This document shows positions 36,380 through 45,761 of a stretch of 64,000 bases of DNA, piece after piece. Both the position numbers and the translations under genes were made by a program. Numbering within the stretch: position 1 is the first letter of the stretch; each line of letters starts with the position of its first letter. Below the pieces are notes generated by a model. It saw only the letters and a program-made list of their open reading frames with translations, ran no database searches and was not told where the DNA came from. Source of the DNA: Niveispirillum fermenti (GTDB lineage Bacteria > Pseudomonadota > Alphaproteobacteria > Azospirillales > Azospirillaceae); the NCBI RefSeq assembly GCF_048066175.1, contig NZ_JBLTXA010000007.1, positions 1 through 64,000 on the forward strand, read 5' to 3'.

Positions 36380-39049
36380 TCAGACCCGCAGGCTGGACAG
36401 GATACGGCCCAGCTTGGCGTTCTGGGCGATATCGACCACCTGCCCGCCGGCGGAACCCGCATTCTCCCGCGTCAGGGCCAGAAAGGCGCGGGCCCATTGC
36501 GTGCCATAGCGGCGGCGCATCTGGCTCAGATCATCCTCCGCCTCCGGCAGGTCGGGCCGGCCGCCCGGTTCCACCCGCGGCGGCCGGGTGAAGGCAGCCT
36601 GCGCGTCGGCCGCCAGCGCAGGGTCGGCAGTGGTGGATGCCAGCAGCGACCGGCCGCAATCGGCCACGAAATCATTGATCAGCATGGCCGAGCCCAGGGC
36701 GACGGCCGCCGCCGTCGGTCCCGGCGGCTGGCGATAAGCGGTCACCTTTTCGGTATGGCGATCGATGGCTTCCATCAGGCCCAGCCGCCGGGCGGCGATG
36801 CCCAGTTCCTCCGCGAAGGTCTGAAGTGCGGGCCCGGGCAGGCCCGTGCGCACGCTGACGGCCATATCCTCCGTCTTGTCCGCCAGCCGTTCCAGCCATC
36901 GGGCCACGGCACGCTCCCCGAAGCGTATGGCGGGGGCCGTGGCCCGGGTGCCGGCAGGCGGCGGCGGTGCCAGACCCAGTTCCGCCAGGTCCAGGCCGAA
37001 ATCCCCGCCGCCGGACGGGGGCGGCGACACTTCGCCGGCGTCGGCCAGCCGGTCACGGCGCAGGAATTCCATATAGGCCCGGCGCAGCGGCGCCTCCTCC
37101 ACCCCCAGTTCATGCACCAGCAGGCCGACAGCCCGGCCCGCCGCGGCAAAGGTGCGGACCGCACCCATGGCCCGCTCGTGACGCTGGCGCACCCGTTCCT
37201 CCACATCCTCCCGCTCGTACCAGGTTTCCAGCAGTTCCAGCAGCGCCTTGGCCAGGGCGTGGGCCTGCGGACGGATCTGGCGGTACTTCAGATCGGGCTG
37301 GCAGACGGGTGCCAGCGCTTCGGCCAGGGCAGTCGTGCCGCCGTCATTCAGGCCCAGCAGGGCGTCAACGGCTGCCGCGGGGCTGGCCACATGCCGGCGC
37401 ACCAGCGGGCTTTCCCCCATCGCGCGCCGGAAGGCCGGCAGGATGCGCGCCTGGAAATCCGGGGTGAAGCCTTCCTCGTCGCGGACGGTGCCGGCCGCCG
37501 CCACACCGCCATAGCGGAACTGCCCGTGCTGTTCCAGCGCCTTGGGATTGCGCAGCAGGAAGGTGTTGGTGAAGGCCCGACCCGGATGCCATTCCGTCGT
37601 CCAGCCGGGAAATTCATCGAAATTGGTGCGGAAGCGGTTCTCGATCTGCTGTTCCAGATTGCCGCCGGCCGACAAGTCGAAGATCCGGTCACACTTCGTC
37701 ATGCACAGCAACAGGCTGGTCGGCTGGCCTGCCCGTTTCTGCGGCGTGTCGCCATGGGTCCGCGCAATCCAGCCTTCCACCAGTTCCGGCAGCTTGCGGA
37801 TTTCCAGATTGCCGTCGGGAACGCACAGCATCATCGTGTTGAGGTCAAGTTCCGTGACGTAATTGTCGAACAGGACCGCCACCTTGCCGCGCAGGAAACA
37901 GAGTTCGCGCGGCGGCTTCTCCTGCCCCGGCCGATCGGCTGCTCGGCGCAGGCAGCGGTCGGGTGTGGACCCTTCGCGTGAGCGGGCGCCGGGAAAATCC
38001 AGCAGGTCGGTATGGTCCAGGAACGGCCAGGGCGCCCGGTCCAGAGTGATGCGCAGTTCCGCCGTCAGCGCCGTGATCACAGGCTGGCGCAGCATCACGG
38101 TGCGGCCCGGCGTGGTGCAGATGGCCACCATGCGGGCCCCCGCCCCCGTCACTTCCGCCAGTTCATAGATACGGTCGACATGCAGGATGCCGGCGCTGGT
38201 GTCGCGGATGGCCGACAGGGGCGCATAGACCGTCGTGGCATGGCCCAACAGCTCCAGCGCACCGCGCAATTCCCGGAAAAGCTCGTCGAATTCCGGCAGC
38301 CGGCCCCACAGGGGCGACAAGGCCTCCAGCCGCGCCGCGGCCGACAGGCGCGGCAGCACCCCTTCCAGCGCCGACCAGTAACCGTCGGCCAGTTCGCGGT
38401 TCTGCAAGAGGGGATGGGTGGGGGTGAAGCCGCGCAGGTAATCCTGCAGGTCCAGCACATCCTCGAACCGGAAGCCGGGCAGCGCCACATCGCCCGCCAT
38501 CCCCTCCAGCCGCGCCAGGTGCGCCTCCATCGCGGCGGGGCTCAGCAGGGCCGGATCGTCGGACAGGGCCGACAGGTCGAACACGAAGCTGTTGACCAGG
38601 ATCTTGACCAGATCCACCTCGCGCACCAGCCGCAGCACGACGGGGAAGCCTGCCGGCACCTCTTCGGACCGCAGGGAGAAGCGGGTGACCAGACCCGTGG
38701 TCTCCTTGCCGCCCTGCGGGTTCACCTGGGTCAGGAAGTCCAGCTTTTCCTGCTCCGCCCCGTTGCCGAACAGGGCCAGGGCGGTGCGGTGGGGTGGGGT
38801 GATGAACTTGCCGATCAGGAAGGACTTGCCCGCCTGGCTGGCGCCGAACACGGCGGCGGACATGGGGCGTTCGGCCGCGCGGGCCAGGCGGTCCGCCTCC
38901 ATCAGGTGGCGTTTCAGGCTGCGGTCGAGCCCTGCGCGCTGGGGCCCCAGGCGCCGGACGCTGGCCGCGGACCATTCCAGGGCGTCCCTGGCGGCCCCGG
39001 CCAGAGTGTGACAGGTCAGGGCGAGCTGCTGGTCTTCTTCACGCGGCAT
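36380..39049 (-). CDS. srfC: SrfC-family protein with dynamin-like GTPase motifs
   Basis: SrfC is named from Salmonella SsrB-regulated factors and annotated only as a virulence factor. In this 889-residue protein I see a P-loop GASQAGKS (69-76), Thr candidates for switch I in GKETTGLVT (114-122), DFPG (351-354) matching the G3 DxPG motif of dynamin-like GTPases, and TKCD (451-454) matching G4. The large spacing between G1 and G3 holds a helical insertion. The C-terminal 400 residues are mainly helical, as in dynamin stalks. No membrane helix is evident. ATG 39049 lies 13 bp after srfB and before a Pro-rich membrane protein gene. The start is supported by a GGAAAG-like site; an upstream frame to 39124 runs into srfB. 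Confidence 0.85.
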   Translation of the reverse strand: MPREEDQQLALTCHTLAGAARDALEWSAASVRRLGPQRAGLDRSLKRHLMEADRLARAAERPMSAAVFGASQAGKSFLIGKFITPPHRTALALFGNGAEQEKLDFLTQVNPQGGKETTGLVTRFSLRSEEVPAGFPVVLRLVREVDLVKILVNSFVFDLSALSDDPALLSPAAMEAHLARLEGMAGDVALPGFRFEDVLDLQDYLRGFTPTHPLLQNRELADGYWSALEGVLPRLSAAARLEALSPLWGRLPEFDELFRELRGALELLGHATTVYAPLSAIRDTSAGILHVDRIYELAEVTGAGARMVAICTTPGRTVMLRQPVITALTAELRITLDRAPWPFLDHTDLLDFPGARSREGSTPDRCLRRAADRPGQEKPPRELCFLRGKVAVLFDNYVTELDLNTMMLCVPDGNLEIRKLPELVEGWIARTHGDTPQKRAGQPTSLLLCMTKCDRIFDLSAGGNLEQQIENRFRTNFDEFPGWTTEWHPGRAFTNTFLLRNPKALEQHGQFRYGGVAAAGTVRDEEGFTPDFQARILPAFRRAMGESPLVRRHVASPAAAVDALLGLNDGGTTALAEALAPVCQPDLKYRQIRPQAHALAKALLELLETWYEREDVEERVRQRHERAMGAVRTFAAAGRAVGLLVHELGVEEAPLRRAYMEFLRRDRLADAGEVSPPPSGGGDFGLDLAELGLAPPPPAGTRATAPAIRFGERAVARWLERLADKTEDMAVSVRTGLPGPALQTFAEELGIAARRLGLMEAIDRHTEKVTAYRQPPGPTAAAVALGSAMLINDFVADCGRSLLASTTADPALAADAQAAFTRPPRVEPGGRPDLPEAEDDLSQMRRRYGTQWARAFLALTRENAGSAGGQVVDIAQNAKLGRILSSLRV

Positions 39050-39062
39050 TCCGCTTTCCCCC

Positions 39063-42000
39063 TCAATCCCGCCAATGCAGGGCCAGAACCCCGCTGTCGA
39101 GCCAATAGCCGGCCTCCTGGTCACGCTCGACCCGCAGGGTCTGCAGGGTCAGCCGCAGTTGGTCGGTGACCACCTGCCCGTTGCCGTCGCGCGCCTCCTC
39201 GATCACGAATTCCTCGCTGTCGGTGACATCGTCCGCGCCATTTTCGTCCTGCACACGCAGGCGCACCTGGAGGGGCATGCGCAGGCCCGTCGCCTGTTGC
39301 GGGTTCTTCAGGTCCAGGAAGGCCAGCGGTGTGGTCTTCCAGCGCTCCAGGGGAAGCTGGCGATAGCCGATGAAGGATGGCGGCGTCAGGCTGAACGGGT
39401 CGCTGAGCTTGCGCCCGCCGCCATCCAGGTCGATATCCCGGAAGGCCAGCCTGTGGTTGGGCAGCATGTCGTTGCGTTCCAGCACGCCGATATGGTTGGC
39501 GGTGGAACGGATGCGGATCTCGCTGGCCCGGACCAGCAGCCCCTCCACCTGCCCCTCGCACACCTGGCACAGCATGGCGCCCACGGCCGCCGTGGTCTTC
39601 GGGTCCTCGATCCGGAAGCCCGGCGAATGGAAGGGATACCAGTTCCCCACATCAAAACTGTCCATGCCGATCACGCGGCCCGGCGGCACGGGCACCTGAC
39701 CGATGACGATGTCGCGGATGACCGGCAGCCGCGACGGCCGCCCCGACAGCAGCAGCACGTCGCAGTCGAAGGCCCGCACCACGTCGCAAAGGTCGGTCAG
39801 CATGGGCCGTACCACGCCTGCGATGGTCCCCTCCAGATGATCGCGGCGGGTGCGGATCACCACCTGGTCCAGGCTGAAGCCACCGGCACCGCCGCGCCGG
39901 GCCGGCAGTTCCAGATAATCGCGCACAGCCGCGCGGCACCCGCCGCCCGCGACGCCCATCAGCGGGATGGCCAGCGCCTCGTCCGCCTTGGCACCGCCCT
40001 GCGCCTCATAGGCGGCCAGAAGGGCCAACGCAGCCGGGCGCAGCACCTGACCCACGAACAGGGCGCGCAGCGTGCGCTCCTGCTGGGCCATCCCCTCCCG
40101 GTCACCAGAGAAGCGGCCCGCCAGGAAATGCGCCGGCTGGCCCATGCCCGCCGCCGTCAGCTCACGCGCCAGGCAGGGCAGGATCTCATCCTCGATGATC
40201 TGCTTCAGCACATCCTCTCCCGCCAGCCGGAACCCTTCCCGGAAAAGCTGGCGTGGCAGGATGGTGCGGTCATTGTCCGTCACCTCGTGCTGGATGATCA
40301 TCAGGTCGGTGGTGCCGCCGCCCATGTCCATGCTGGCCACGCGCAGGGTCGGCCGCGCCGGGTCCCCGCCACCACGCGACATCAGGCGAAAGAAATCGCG
40401 CGGCGCGGTCTGCAGCTTCTGCGTGATCTCGTTGAACAGATAGACCAGATGGGTGGCCGTCGCCTCGTCCCAATCCTGCTTCACCGTTGGCCGGCGGTGC
40501 AATGGCTCGTTCCGGTCCCAGCCCATCACCTGCCACAGCAGGTCGACGCCCGAGCGCACCAGCCGTTTCAGGATGCGCTGCTCGGCCACGGGCGTGGCCG
40601 ACGGAATGGTCAGGATGATGCGGCTCAGTTCCCGCGGTTCGTCGCTGCGGGGCAGGTTGGCGCGGGTGGCCGGCGCGTTGATCTGCGACAGGGCATGGGC
40701 CAGCAGCTCCGTCAGCATCAGCATGTAAAGCGTGCTGCGCGAATAGGAAGGTTTCATGCCCGGCACGTCATTGTTGCGCACCAGTGTGCCGCGCTGGGTC
40801 AGGCGGCTGGGGATCGGCCCCTTGATGGGGGGCGGCCGTTCCCCCACGGGCACGCGCGCCGGGTTGTTCACCCAGGGGGCCGGCCGCTCCTGCCGGTCCC
40901 AGAGATAGCGCTTGGGGCTGGACAGGCCGCTGCGCCCATGCGTGCCATCGGTCAGCGATGACAGCCAGACCGCCTCCGGCCCCACGCGCACGGGCGTGGG
41001 CCACCAGAAGGCATCGCGCATGGGCCGGCCGGACATGCGCGAATAGGCCCCCAGATTGAAATGGGTGGGATGGAATTCCACACGGCTTTCAAACGGGTCG
41101 GCATAGACATGGGCCGGGTTGGACAGGTCGCGCAGTTCCAGCCGGTAGGCCTGGCTGATGTCCAGGCGCTGTCCGGAATCCTGCCCCTCCTCGATCAGGA
41201 TGCCACAGGTCCGGCTGTTGCCGATATCGATCACCAGGTTCACGGGGATCGGCTTCAGGTCGCGATGATAGGGGCGTTCATTCAGGAACCGCAGGCGGGG
41301 GACGACCGGACCCTGCGGCTGATCCGCCCGCTGCCCCGGTTCCGACCCGGCACCCAGCGCCGCCAGCACCGTGATATGCTGGGCCAGGCAAAGGGTCGGA
41401 TTGGGCAGGTCGTCCATCGTCACCGGCGCGCCGTTGCGCCGCGCGCTTTCCGCAGCCAGGAACCCCTCATGCAGCCAGCCGCGCACCCAGTCCAGGCGCA
41501 GGAACTGGTTCACATCCTCCATGCCCGTCGCCAGCCCGAACAGGGTGATCCCCTCCGCATCGCGCGGTTCGGGCATGACATAGCGACCGTCGCCGGGCCG
41601 GTCGGCCAGCAGCGTGTCCAGCGCCAGGGTGATGCGCCAGGCGTTGCCGTCCCTGTCCGGTTCCGCCAGCCGGGTGATGTGCAGACGGGCCCAGTTGAAC
41701 GGCCCGTCCGCGAATTCCCCCGTATCGCGCAGACGCAGCACCGGTGCCGGATACCATTGTCCGGCCAGTTGCGCCAATGCCTGCTCTCCGCGCACAGTGA
41801 ACACCGTCTCCTCGTCCACGGCCAGCATCCTGCCGGTACGCGGGTCGCGGATCAGGGGCTGCTTCTCCTCGTCATACTCGACACGGTGCAGCACCTCCCG
41901 CGGGCGGCCGTCGGGGTCCTTTTCCCCCGGCACGGTCTCGGCGTGGAAGCTCATCCTGATGCCGGACGCGAAGGCCGCCGTCATCCCGAAATCCAGGAAC

Positions 42001-42068
42001 TGGATGCCGGAATTCGGCATCAGGGTGACGACGCTGCCGCGGGGCCAGCGGAAAAGATCCTTCAGCAT
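39063..42068 (-). CDS. srfB: SrfB-family actin/Hsp70-like ATPase
   Basis: SrfB proteins are large and usually encoded beside SrfC. This 1001-residue product contains two phosphate-binding loops of the actin/Hsp70/sugar kinase fold: DIGNSRTCG (281-289) and DMGGGTTDL (581-589), with an adenosine-like motif likely later around LLLSGRPSRLPVIRD. The N-terminal 270 residues are an extra domain with GSVVTLMPNSGIQFLDFG. There are no membrane helices or signal peptide, so it should be cytoplasmic. The C-terminal region holds strands with PLAFLDLKNPQQATGLRMPLQVRLRV. It follows the DUF2135 gene by 46 bp and precedes srfC by 13 bp, so the ATPase and GTPase are likely made together. Confidence 0.9.
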   Translation of the reverse strand: MLKDLFRWPRGSVVTLMPNSGIQFLDFGMTAAFASGIRMSFHAETVPGEKDPDGRPREVLHRVEYDEEKQPLIRDPRTGRMLAVDEETVFTVRGEQALAQLAGQWYPAPVLRLRDTGEFADGPFNWARLHITRLAEPDRDGNAWRITLALDTLLADRPGDGRYVMPEPRDAEGITLFGLATGMEDVNQFLRLDWVRGWLHEGFLAAESARRNGAPVTMDDLPNPTLCLAQHITVLAALGAGSEPGQRADQPQGPVVPRLRFLNERPYHRDLKPIPVNLVIDIGNSRTCGILIEEGQDSGQRLDISQAYRLELRDLSNPAHVYADPFESRVEFHPTHFNLGAYSRMSGRPMRDAFWWPTPVRVGPEAVWLSSLTDGTHGRSGLSSPKRYLWDRQERPAPWVNNPARVPVGERPPPIKGPIPSRLTQRGTLVRNNDVPGMKPSYSRSTLYMLMLTELLAHALSQINAPATRANLPRSDEPRELSRIILTIPSATPVAEQRILKRLVRSGVDLLWQVMGWDRNEPLHRRPTVKQDWDEATATHLVYLFNEITQKLQTAPRDFFRLMSRGGGDPARPTLRVASMDMGGGTTDLMIIQHEVTDNDRTILPRQLFREGFRLAGEDVLKQIIEDEILPCLARELTAAGMGQPAHFLAGRFSGDREGMAQQERTLRALFVGQVLRPAALALLAAYEAQGGAKADEALAIPLMGVAGGGCRAAVRDYLELPARRGGAGGFSLDQVVIRTRRDHLEGTIAGVVRPMLTDLCDVVRAFDCDVLLLSGRPSRLPVIRDIVIGQVPVPPGRVIGMDSFDVGNWYPFHSPGFRIEDPKTTAAVGAMLCQVCEGQVEGLLVRASEIRIRSTANHIGVLERNDMLPNHRLAFRDIDLDGGGRKLSDPFSLTPPSFIGYRQLPLERWKTTPLAFLDLKNPQQATGLRMPLQVRLRVQDENGADDVTDSEEFVIEEARDGNGQVVTDQLRLTLQTLRVERDQEAGYWLDSGVLALHWRD

Positions 42069-42114
42069 GCGATGCCAGCACTCCTCATCCTTCCGGTCAT
42101 GGCGCCATTCCGGG

Positions 42115-43437
42115 TCATGGCATCGTCACCACGGTGACATCCACGACCTGCTGGTCGTTGACGGTGCCCTGGTAGATCTGAACGTCCGCCCCCTTCTTCA
42201 CACGGACCTCGAACTGGTCCGTGCTGCGCCCGCGCCGCTTGGCATTGGCCACACGCACGGCATAGTTTCCGGGCTGCCACGCCCCGTCGGCGAAATAGAC
42301 ATTCTCCACCGGGTTGGGCACGGGGTCGCGGACATTGGCATCCACGTCCAATTGCCCACCGCAGGCCGTCTTGCGGCGGAAATGGATTTCCGTCCCGTCG
42401 GGGCAGACGACATAAAGATCCAGGTCCGACGGGGTGTCCCAGATCAGGGTGATGGTCAGGTCGCCTTCCGTCGCACCGGCCGCCTCCATCCGGCGGTCGA
42501 ACTCCTCATCCTGGGCCTGCGACGGGGGGGCGGGCGCCGGCGAGGCCGGGTCCTGGGGCGCTGCGGGCGGCGGAAGGGCCGGTTCCTCCGGCGCACAACG
42601 GGGGGCCTGCGCCAGACGCTGTTCCAACTGCGCCAACTCCGCCAGCAGATCCTCCTGCTGCGTCGCGGCCGACACCGGCACGGGGCAATAGCCCGGCAGC
42701 CAGGGCCGCAGGGCGCAACCGGCCAGCAGCAGATAGAAGATCAGGGCCAGCAGCGGCAGCAACAGCAGCCACAGCCAGCCCCACCCCATGCTTTGCACGA
42801 CCAGCACGGGAACCGTTTCGCGCGGCGGCAGGGCGTGTACCGGGGGGGGAACCGGCTGTTCCTCCACGATGGCCGCAGGCTCGACCGGCGGCGGAGGCGG
42901 CGGAGGCTCGACAGGCGGTGCCTCAACGGCGGGCGGAACGACCGGCGGGGGAATGGCCCGCAGGAATTCGGCCAGCGGCTCACGCTCGGGCGGCGGGCCC
43001 TCCAGCTCGATACCCCAATTGACCAGCACGGGCCGGCCACCGACGCTGAAAAGCTGATCCTCCACCGGCGGCGGCAGCTTCAGGGCCTTGGCCAGCGCAT
43101 CTCCCAAGGCGTGGGCCGGCCCGCTTCCGGCGGCGGACAGCCGGTCGGCCCGGTCGCGTATCTGCGCCACCGTTTCCTGCAGCCGGGCCAGCAGATCGGC
43201 CCGCGCCGTCTCATCCAGTGACCGGAACGCCGCGGCGGGAGCATCGGCCGGGCCCAGCCAGCTTATGCGGGTATTGCTGCCCATCACCGGTTCGGCCAGC
43301 AGATCGGCCGCATCGTCACCCAGATCGCGGCGCAGATACTGGTCAAGCTGCTCCCAGGTCTCGATCACCCGCCCACCGCCGGTGCCGGCGGGGCGCAACC
43401 CCTGCAAAGTCGTTTCGCACAGAAGCCGCCGTTCCAT
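42115..43437 (-). CDS. DUF2135-domain membrane protein
   Basis: The 440-residue protein has an N-terminal cytoplasmic region with coiled helices (about 25-110), a Pro-run (164-205), a membrane helix (about 219-240) and a short periplasmic coiled coil (about 259-279) flanked by Cys at 241, 251 and 281. A second Pro/Ala linker leads to a C-terminal DUF2135 domain (about 325-440). That domain is recognisable from TITLIWDTPSDLDLYVVCPDG, DVDANVRDPVPNPVENVYF, PGNYAVRVANAKRRG and the final TVNDQQVVDVTVVTMP. Its position before srfB matches a SrfA-like slot, but I cannot confirm SrfA homology. ATG 43437 is 4 bp after the protease stop. Confidence 0.8.
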   Translation of the reverse strand: MERRLLCETTLQGLRPAGTGGGRVIETWEQLDQYLRRDLGDDAADLLAEPVMGSNTRISWLGPADAPAAAFRSLDETARADLLARLQETVAQIRDRADRLSAAGSGPAHALGDALAKALKLPPPVEDQLFSVGGRPVLVNWGIELEGPPPEREPLAEFLRAIPPPVVPPAVEAPPVEPPPPPPPVEPAAIVEEQPVPPPVHALPPRETVPVLVVQSMGWGWLWLLLLPLLALIFYLLLAGCALRPWLPGYCPVPVSAATQQEDLLAELAQLEQRLAQAPRCAPEEPALPPPAAPQDPASPAPAPPSQAQDEEFDRRMEAAGATEGDLTITLIWDTPSDLDLYVVCPDGTEIHFRRKTACGGQLDVDANVRDPVPNPVENVYFADGAWQPGNYAVRVANAKRRGRSTDQFEVRVKKGADVQIYQGTVNDQQVVDVTVVTMP

Positions 43438-43441
43438 GATG

Positions 43442-44605
43442 CTATTCGCCTTGGGCCGGAGCGTCGGGAGCGGGGGGCGGCGCCGTGCCCGGCCCGGGGA
43501 CCGCTTCCGGTGCGGGGGCCGCCGGTTCCGCCACGGGCGCCGGTGTGCAGGCATTGTCCAGCACCCGCGGGGTGACGCCCTGGGCACGCAGGAAGGCGGC
43601 GGCGTCACCGGCGGACAAGGCATAGTTCATGCGCCCCACCTCCTGCGCGCGGATGAAGGTGTTCACCCCGACCAGCCGGCCGCAGCGATCCACCAGCGGA
43701 CCACCGCTGTTGCCCGGCGTGATCTGGGCCGTATGCAGGATCAGGCTGGCACCGTCGCGCGGCTGGATCGCCGTGACGACCCCTTCGGTGACGGCCGGTG
43801 CCGGCGGGTTGGAGGCATCGCCCGACAGAAGACGGCGGAAATCCTCGTCGCTTTCCATCACGAGGCCGGGGAACCCGGCGGCCACCACCCCGGCCAGCCG
43901 GCTGACAGGCGGCGCAAATCCAAGCGAAAGGGCCTGCGGATCCGGCTGCGCCACGGCCAGCAGGGCGAAATCGGGCTCCCCCGCCTCGGAGCCGCGCGTC
44001 GTGCCGCGCACGGTCGCTTCGGAGACCCCGCCCGTGCGGCCGACCACGATCAGGCGGCTGCCCGGCGGGCCGGCGACCACATGCTGATTGGTCAGCACGG
44101 CCCCGTCCGCCACATACATGCCCGTGCCGTTGCCCAGAAGGTTGTCATCCGGCCCCACCTGCAGCACCAGCACCGTGGAACGGTCCAGCAGGTCCAGCAG
44201 GCTGCCATCGAAGGGTTCGCCTTCCGGCGTCACCTGATCGGGCACGGCCGACAAGGCCGGCGGTGGCGTGGCCGGCGCCGTGGAGCCATCGGGAAGCTGA
44301 TATTCCCCCTCCCCCGCCACGCAGACGCGCGCATCCAGCAGCCGTCGCAATTCCGCGATGCGGTCGGCCAGCGCCCGGTTGCTTTCCGCCACCGCATCGG
44401 GCGACATGACGGGCCCCGGACGTGCCGCCACACCCGGATCGGGATAGACCAGCACCCCCGGGATCAACAGGATCAACAGGACCACAAGGGCAAGGATCAG
44501 GGCAACCAGCGGCGCCAGCCAGGTCCGCCGGCGTTCCACCAACAGCAGGGTCCTGGCCGCATCGTCCCCGCCGCCCGCGGCATTCTGGCGATCATCGGCT
44601 GTCAT
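43442..44605 (-). CDS. Membrane-anchored trypsin-like (Do-type) serine protease
   Basis: The 387-residue protein has a short cytoplasmic N-terminus, a membrane helix (about 29-55), a short helix with Cys95, and a trypsin-fold domain (about 135-345). The catalytic triad is visible: His175 in LTNQHVV, Asp212 in PDFALL and Ser300 in TPGNSGGPL. The loop before Ser has the oxyanion glycine. There is no PDZ domain; the C-terminal 40 residues are Pro/Ala-rich. So it is an active-looking, periplasm-facing protease, possibly of the operon's own substrates or of the FGE/VWA partners. A Cys pair elsewhere in the domain (RCGR, DNACTP) could form a disulphide. It is 40 bp downstream of the second VWA gene. 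Confidence 0.88.
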   Translation of the reverse strand: MTADDRQNAAGGGDDAARTLLLVERRRTWLAPLVALILALVVLLILLIPGVLVYPDPGVAARPGPVMSPDAVAESNRALADRIAELRRLLDARVCVAGEGEYQLPDGSTAPATPPPALSAVPDQVTPEGEPFDGSLLDLLDRSTVLVLQVGPDDNLLGNGTGMYVADGAVLTNQHVVAGPPGSRLIVVGRTGGVSEATVRGTTRGSEAGEPDFALLAVAQPDPQALSLGFAPPVSRLAGVVAAGFPGLVMESDEDFRRLLSGDASNPPAPAVTEGVVTAIQPRDGASLILHTAQITPGNSGGPLVDRCGRLVGVNTFIRAQEVGRMNYALSAGDAAAFLRAQGVTPRVLDNACTPAPVAEPAAPAPEAVPGPGTAPPPAPDAPAQGE

Positions 44606-44645
44606 GCCTGTTTCCCCTCACTGAACGACATCCCGCCTGCCGGCA

Positions 44646-45740
44646 TCATTCACAATCCTCCGCCCGTGCCTGGCCGGCCGCGGCCCGCACGGCGGCCGCC
44701 AGGCGGGGCAGGTCGGCGGGCGCCACGTAATGGCCGCCGGTCGCCCCGGCGATGCACCGCAATTCGTCGATCTGCTGGCTGACGGCCACGACGCTGACCT
44801 TCAGGTCGGGCCGGCGCTGCGCAAGCGCATGCGCCGTGGCGCAGGCATCGCCGCCGCACGTGTCATACCCGTCGGACACCAGCACCACATTGATGGGACC
44901 ACCCCCCGGCAGCGGCGGCGCGATGATGGGCAGGGCCTCCAAGGCACCGCTCAATGCCGTCGCAGGCTTCAACGTCACGCCGGCGATCGACTGCCGCAAC
45001 CGGTCGCGCTCTGCCGTGACGAAACTGCCATGATGTTCCGGCGCCCCGCAGGTGGCGAAACTGACCAGATCGAAGGTCACATCCGGTTCCGCCAGCCGGG
45101 TCAGTTCCGTTAACGCCCCCTGGGCCACGCTGATCCGCGACTCTCCCGGTGTGGCGTCGATCGCCGCCGACAGAGCCTGATATTCCCGTTCCGTCCCCAT
45201 CAGGGCCCGCAGCAGGGGCGGGATACCATCCAGTTGCAGCATGCGGCGTTCCTGGGCGGCGTCCACCCGGTGGGAAACCTCCATGCTCCTGGAAACGTCC
45301 AGCACCAGCACGACCCGGTCGCTGCTGGGCATGGCGCAGGCGGGCCGCGCCGGTGGCGGGGGAGCCGCCGCCGCACGCTGCTGCGGCACGGGTGGCGGCG
45401 GTGGTGCCGGTGGCGTGGCCTCGACCGGCGGTTCGGGTGTGGGCTCAGGTGGCGTCGGGCATGCCGGGGCCAGGGCGAGCTGGCGTTCCAGAGCCGCCAG
45501 TTCGGCCATCTGCGCCGCCAGGTGCGCGGCCTGCGGGTCGTCCGCCCCGACGCCCTCCACCATTGCGGAGGCCGGGCAGAAGGACAGGCCACCGCCCGGC
45601 CATGGCAGGCTCAGCCCGCAGGCGCGCAAGGCCAGCCAGCCGATGGTGACGGCCAGCACCAGCAACAGCGCACATGCCGCCAGCAACAGCATCCGGTCGC
45701 GCCGATCATCCACCCCACGCACCTCCCGCACCAATGCCAT
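44646..45740 (-). CDS. Membrane-anchored von Willebrand factor A domain protein
   Basis: The 364-residue protein has a membrane helix (about 17-40), Cys at 41, 55 and 94 around a short coiled coil (about 71-90), a Pro/Ala linker (95-135), and a VWA domain (about 141-360) with an intact MIDAS motif DVSRS (148-152). Later strand regions are VTFDLVSFATCG and INVVLVSDGYDTCGG, and the latter's Asp also fits the MIDAS set. The domain ends with a Cys-rich portion (TCGGDACATA, DELRCIAG, AEDCE), so disulphides in the periplasm are likely. The helix-Cys-coil-Cys-Pro module matches those in the two neighbouring genes. It may present a metal-dependent adhesion domain in the periplasm. Confidence 0.86.
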   Translation of the reverse strand: MALVREVRGVDDRRDRMLLLAACALLLVLAVTIGWLALRACGLSLPWPGGGLSFCPASAMVEGVGADDPQAAHLAAQMAELAALERQLALAPACPTPPEPTPEPPVEATPPAPPPPPVPQQRAAAAPPPPARPACAMPSSDRVVLVLDVSRSMEVSHRVDAAQERRMLQLDGIPPLLRALMGTEREYQALSAAIDATPGESRISVAQGALTELTRLAEPDVTFDLVSFATCGAPEHHGSFVTAERDRLRQSIAGVTLKPATALSGALEALPIIAPPLPGGGPINVVLVSDGYDTCGGDACATAHALAQRRPDLKVSVVAVSQQIDELRCIAGATGGHYVAPADLPRLAAAVRAAAGQARAEDCE

Positions 45741-45761
45741 CCCCCTGCCCCGCCTCCCCGA

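Noticed and set aside
35162..37981. 939-residue plus-strand open frame
   Set aside because: It is antisense to the Pro-rich membrane protein and srfC genes, and the translation is Arg/Gly/Gln repeats without a family; a shadow.
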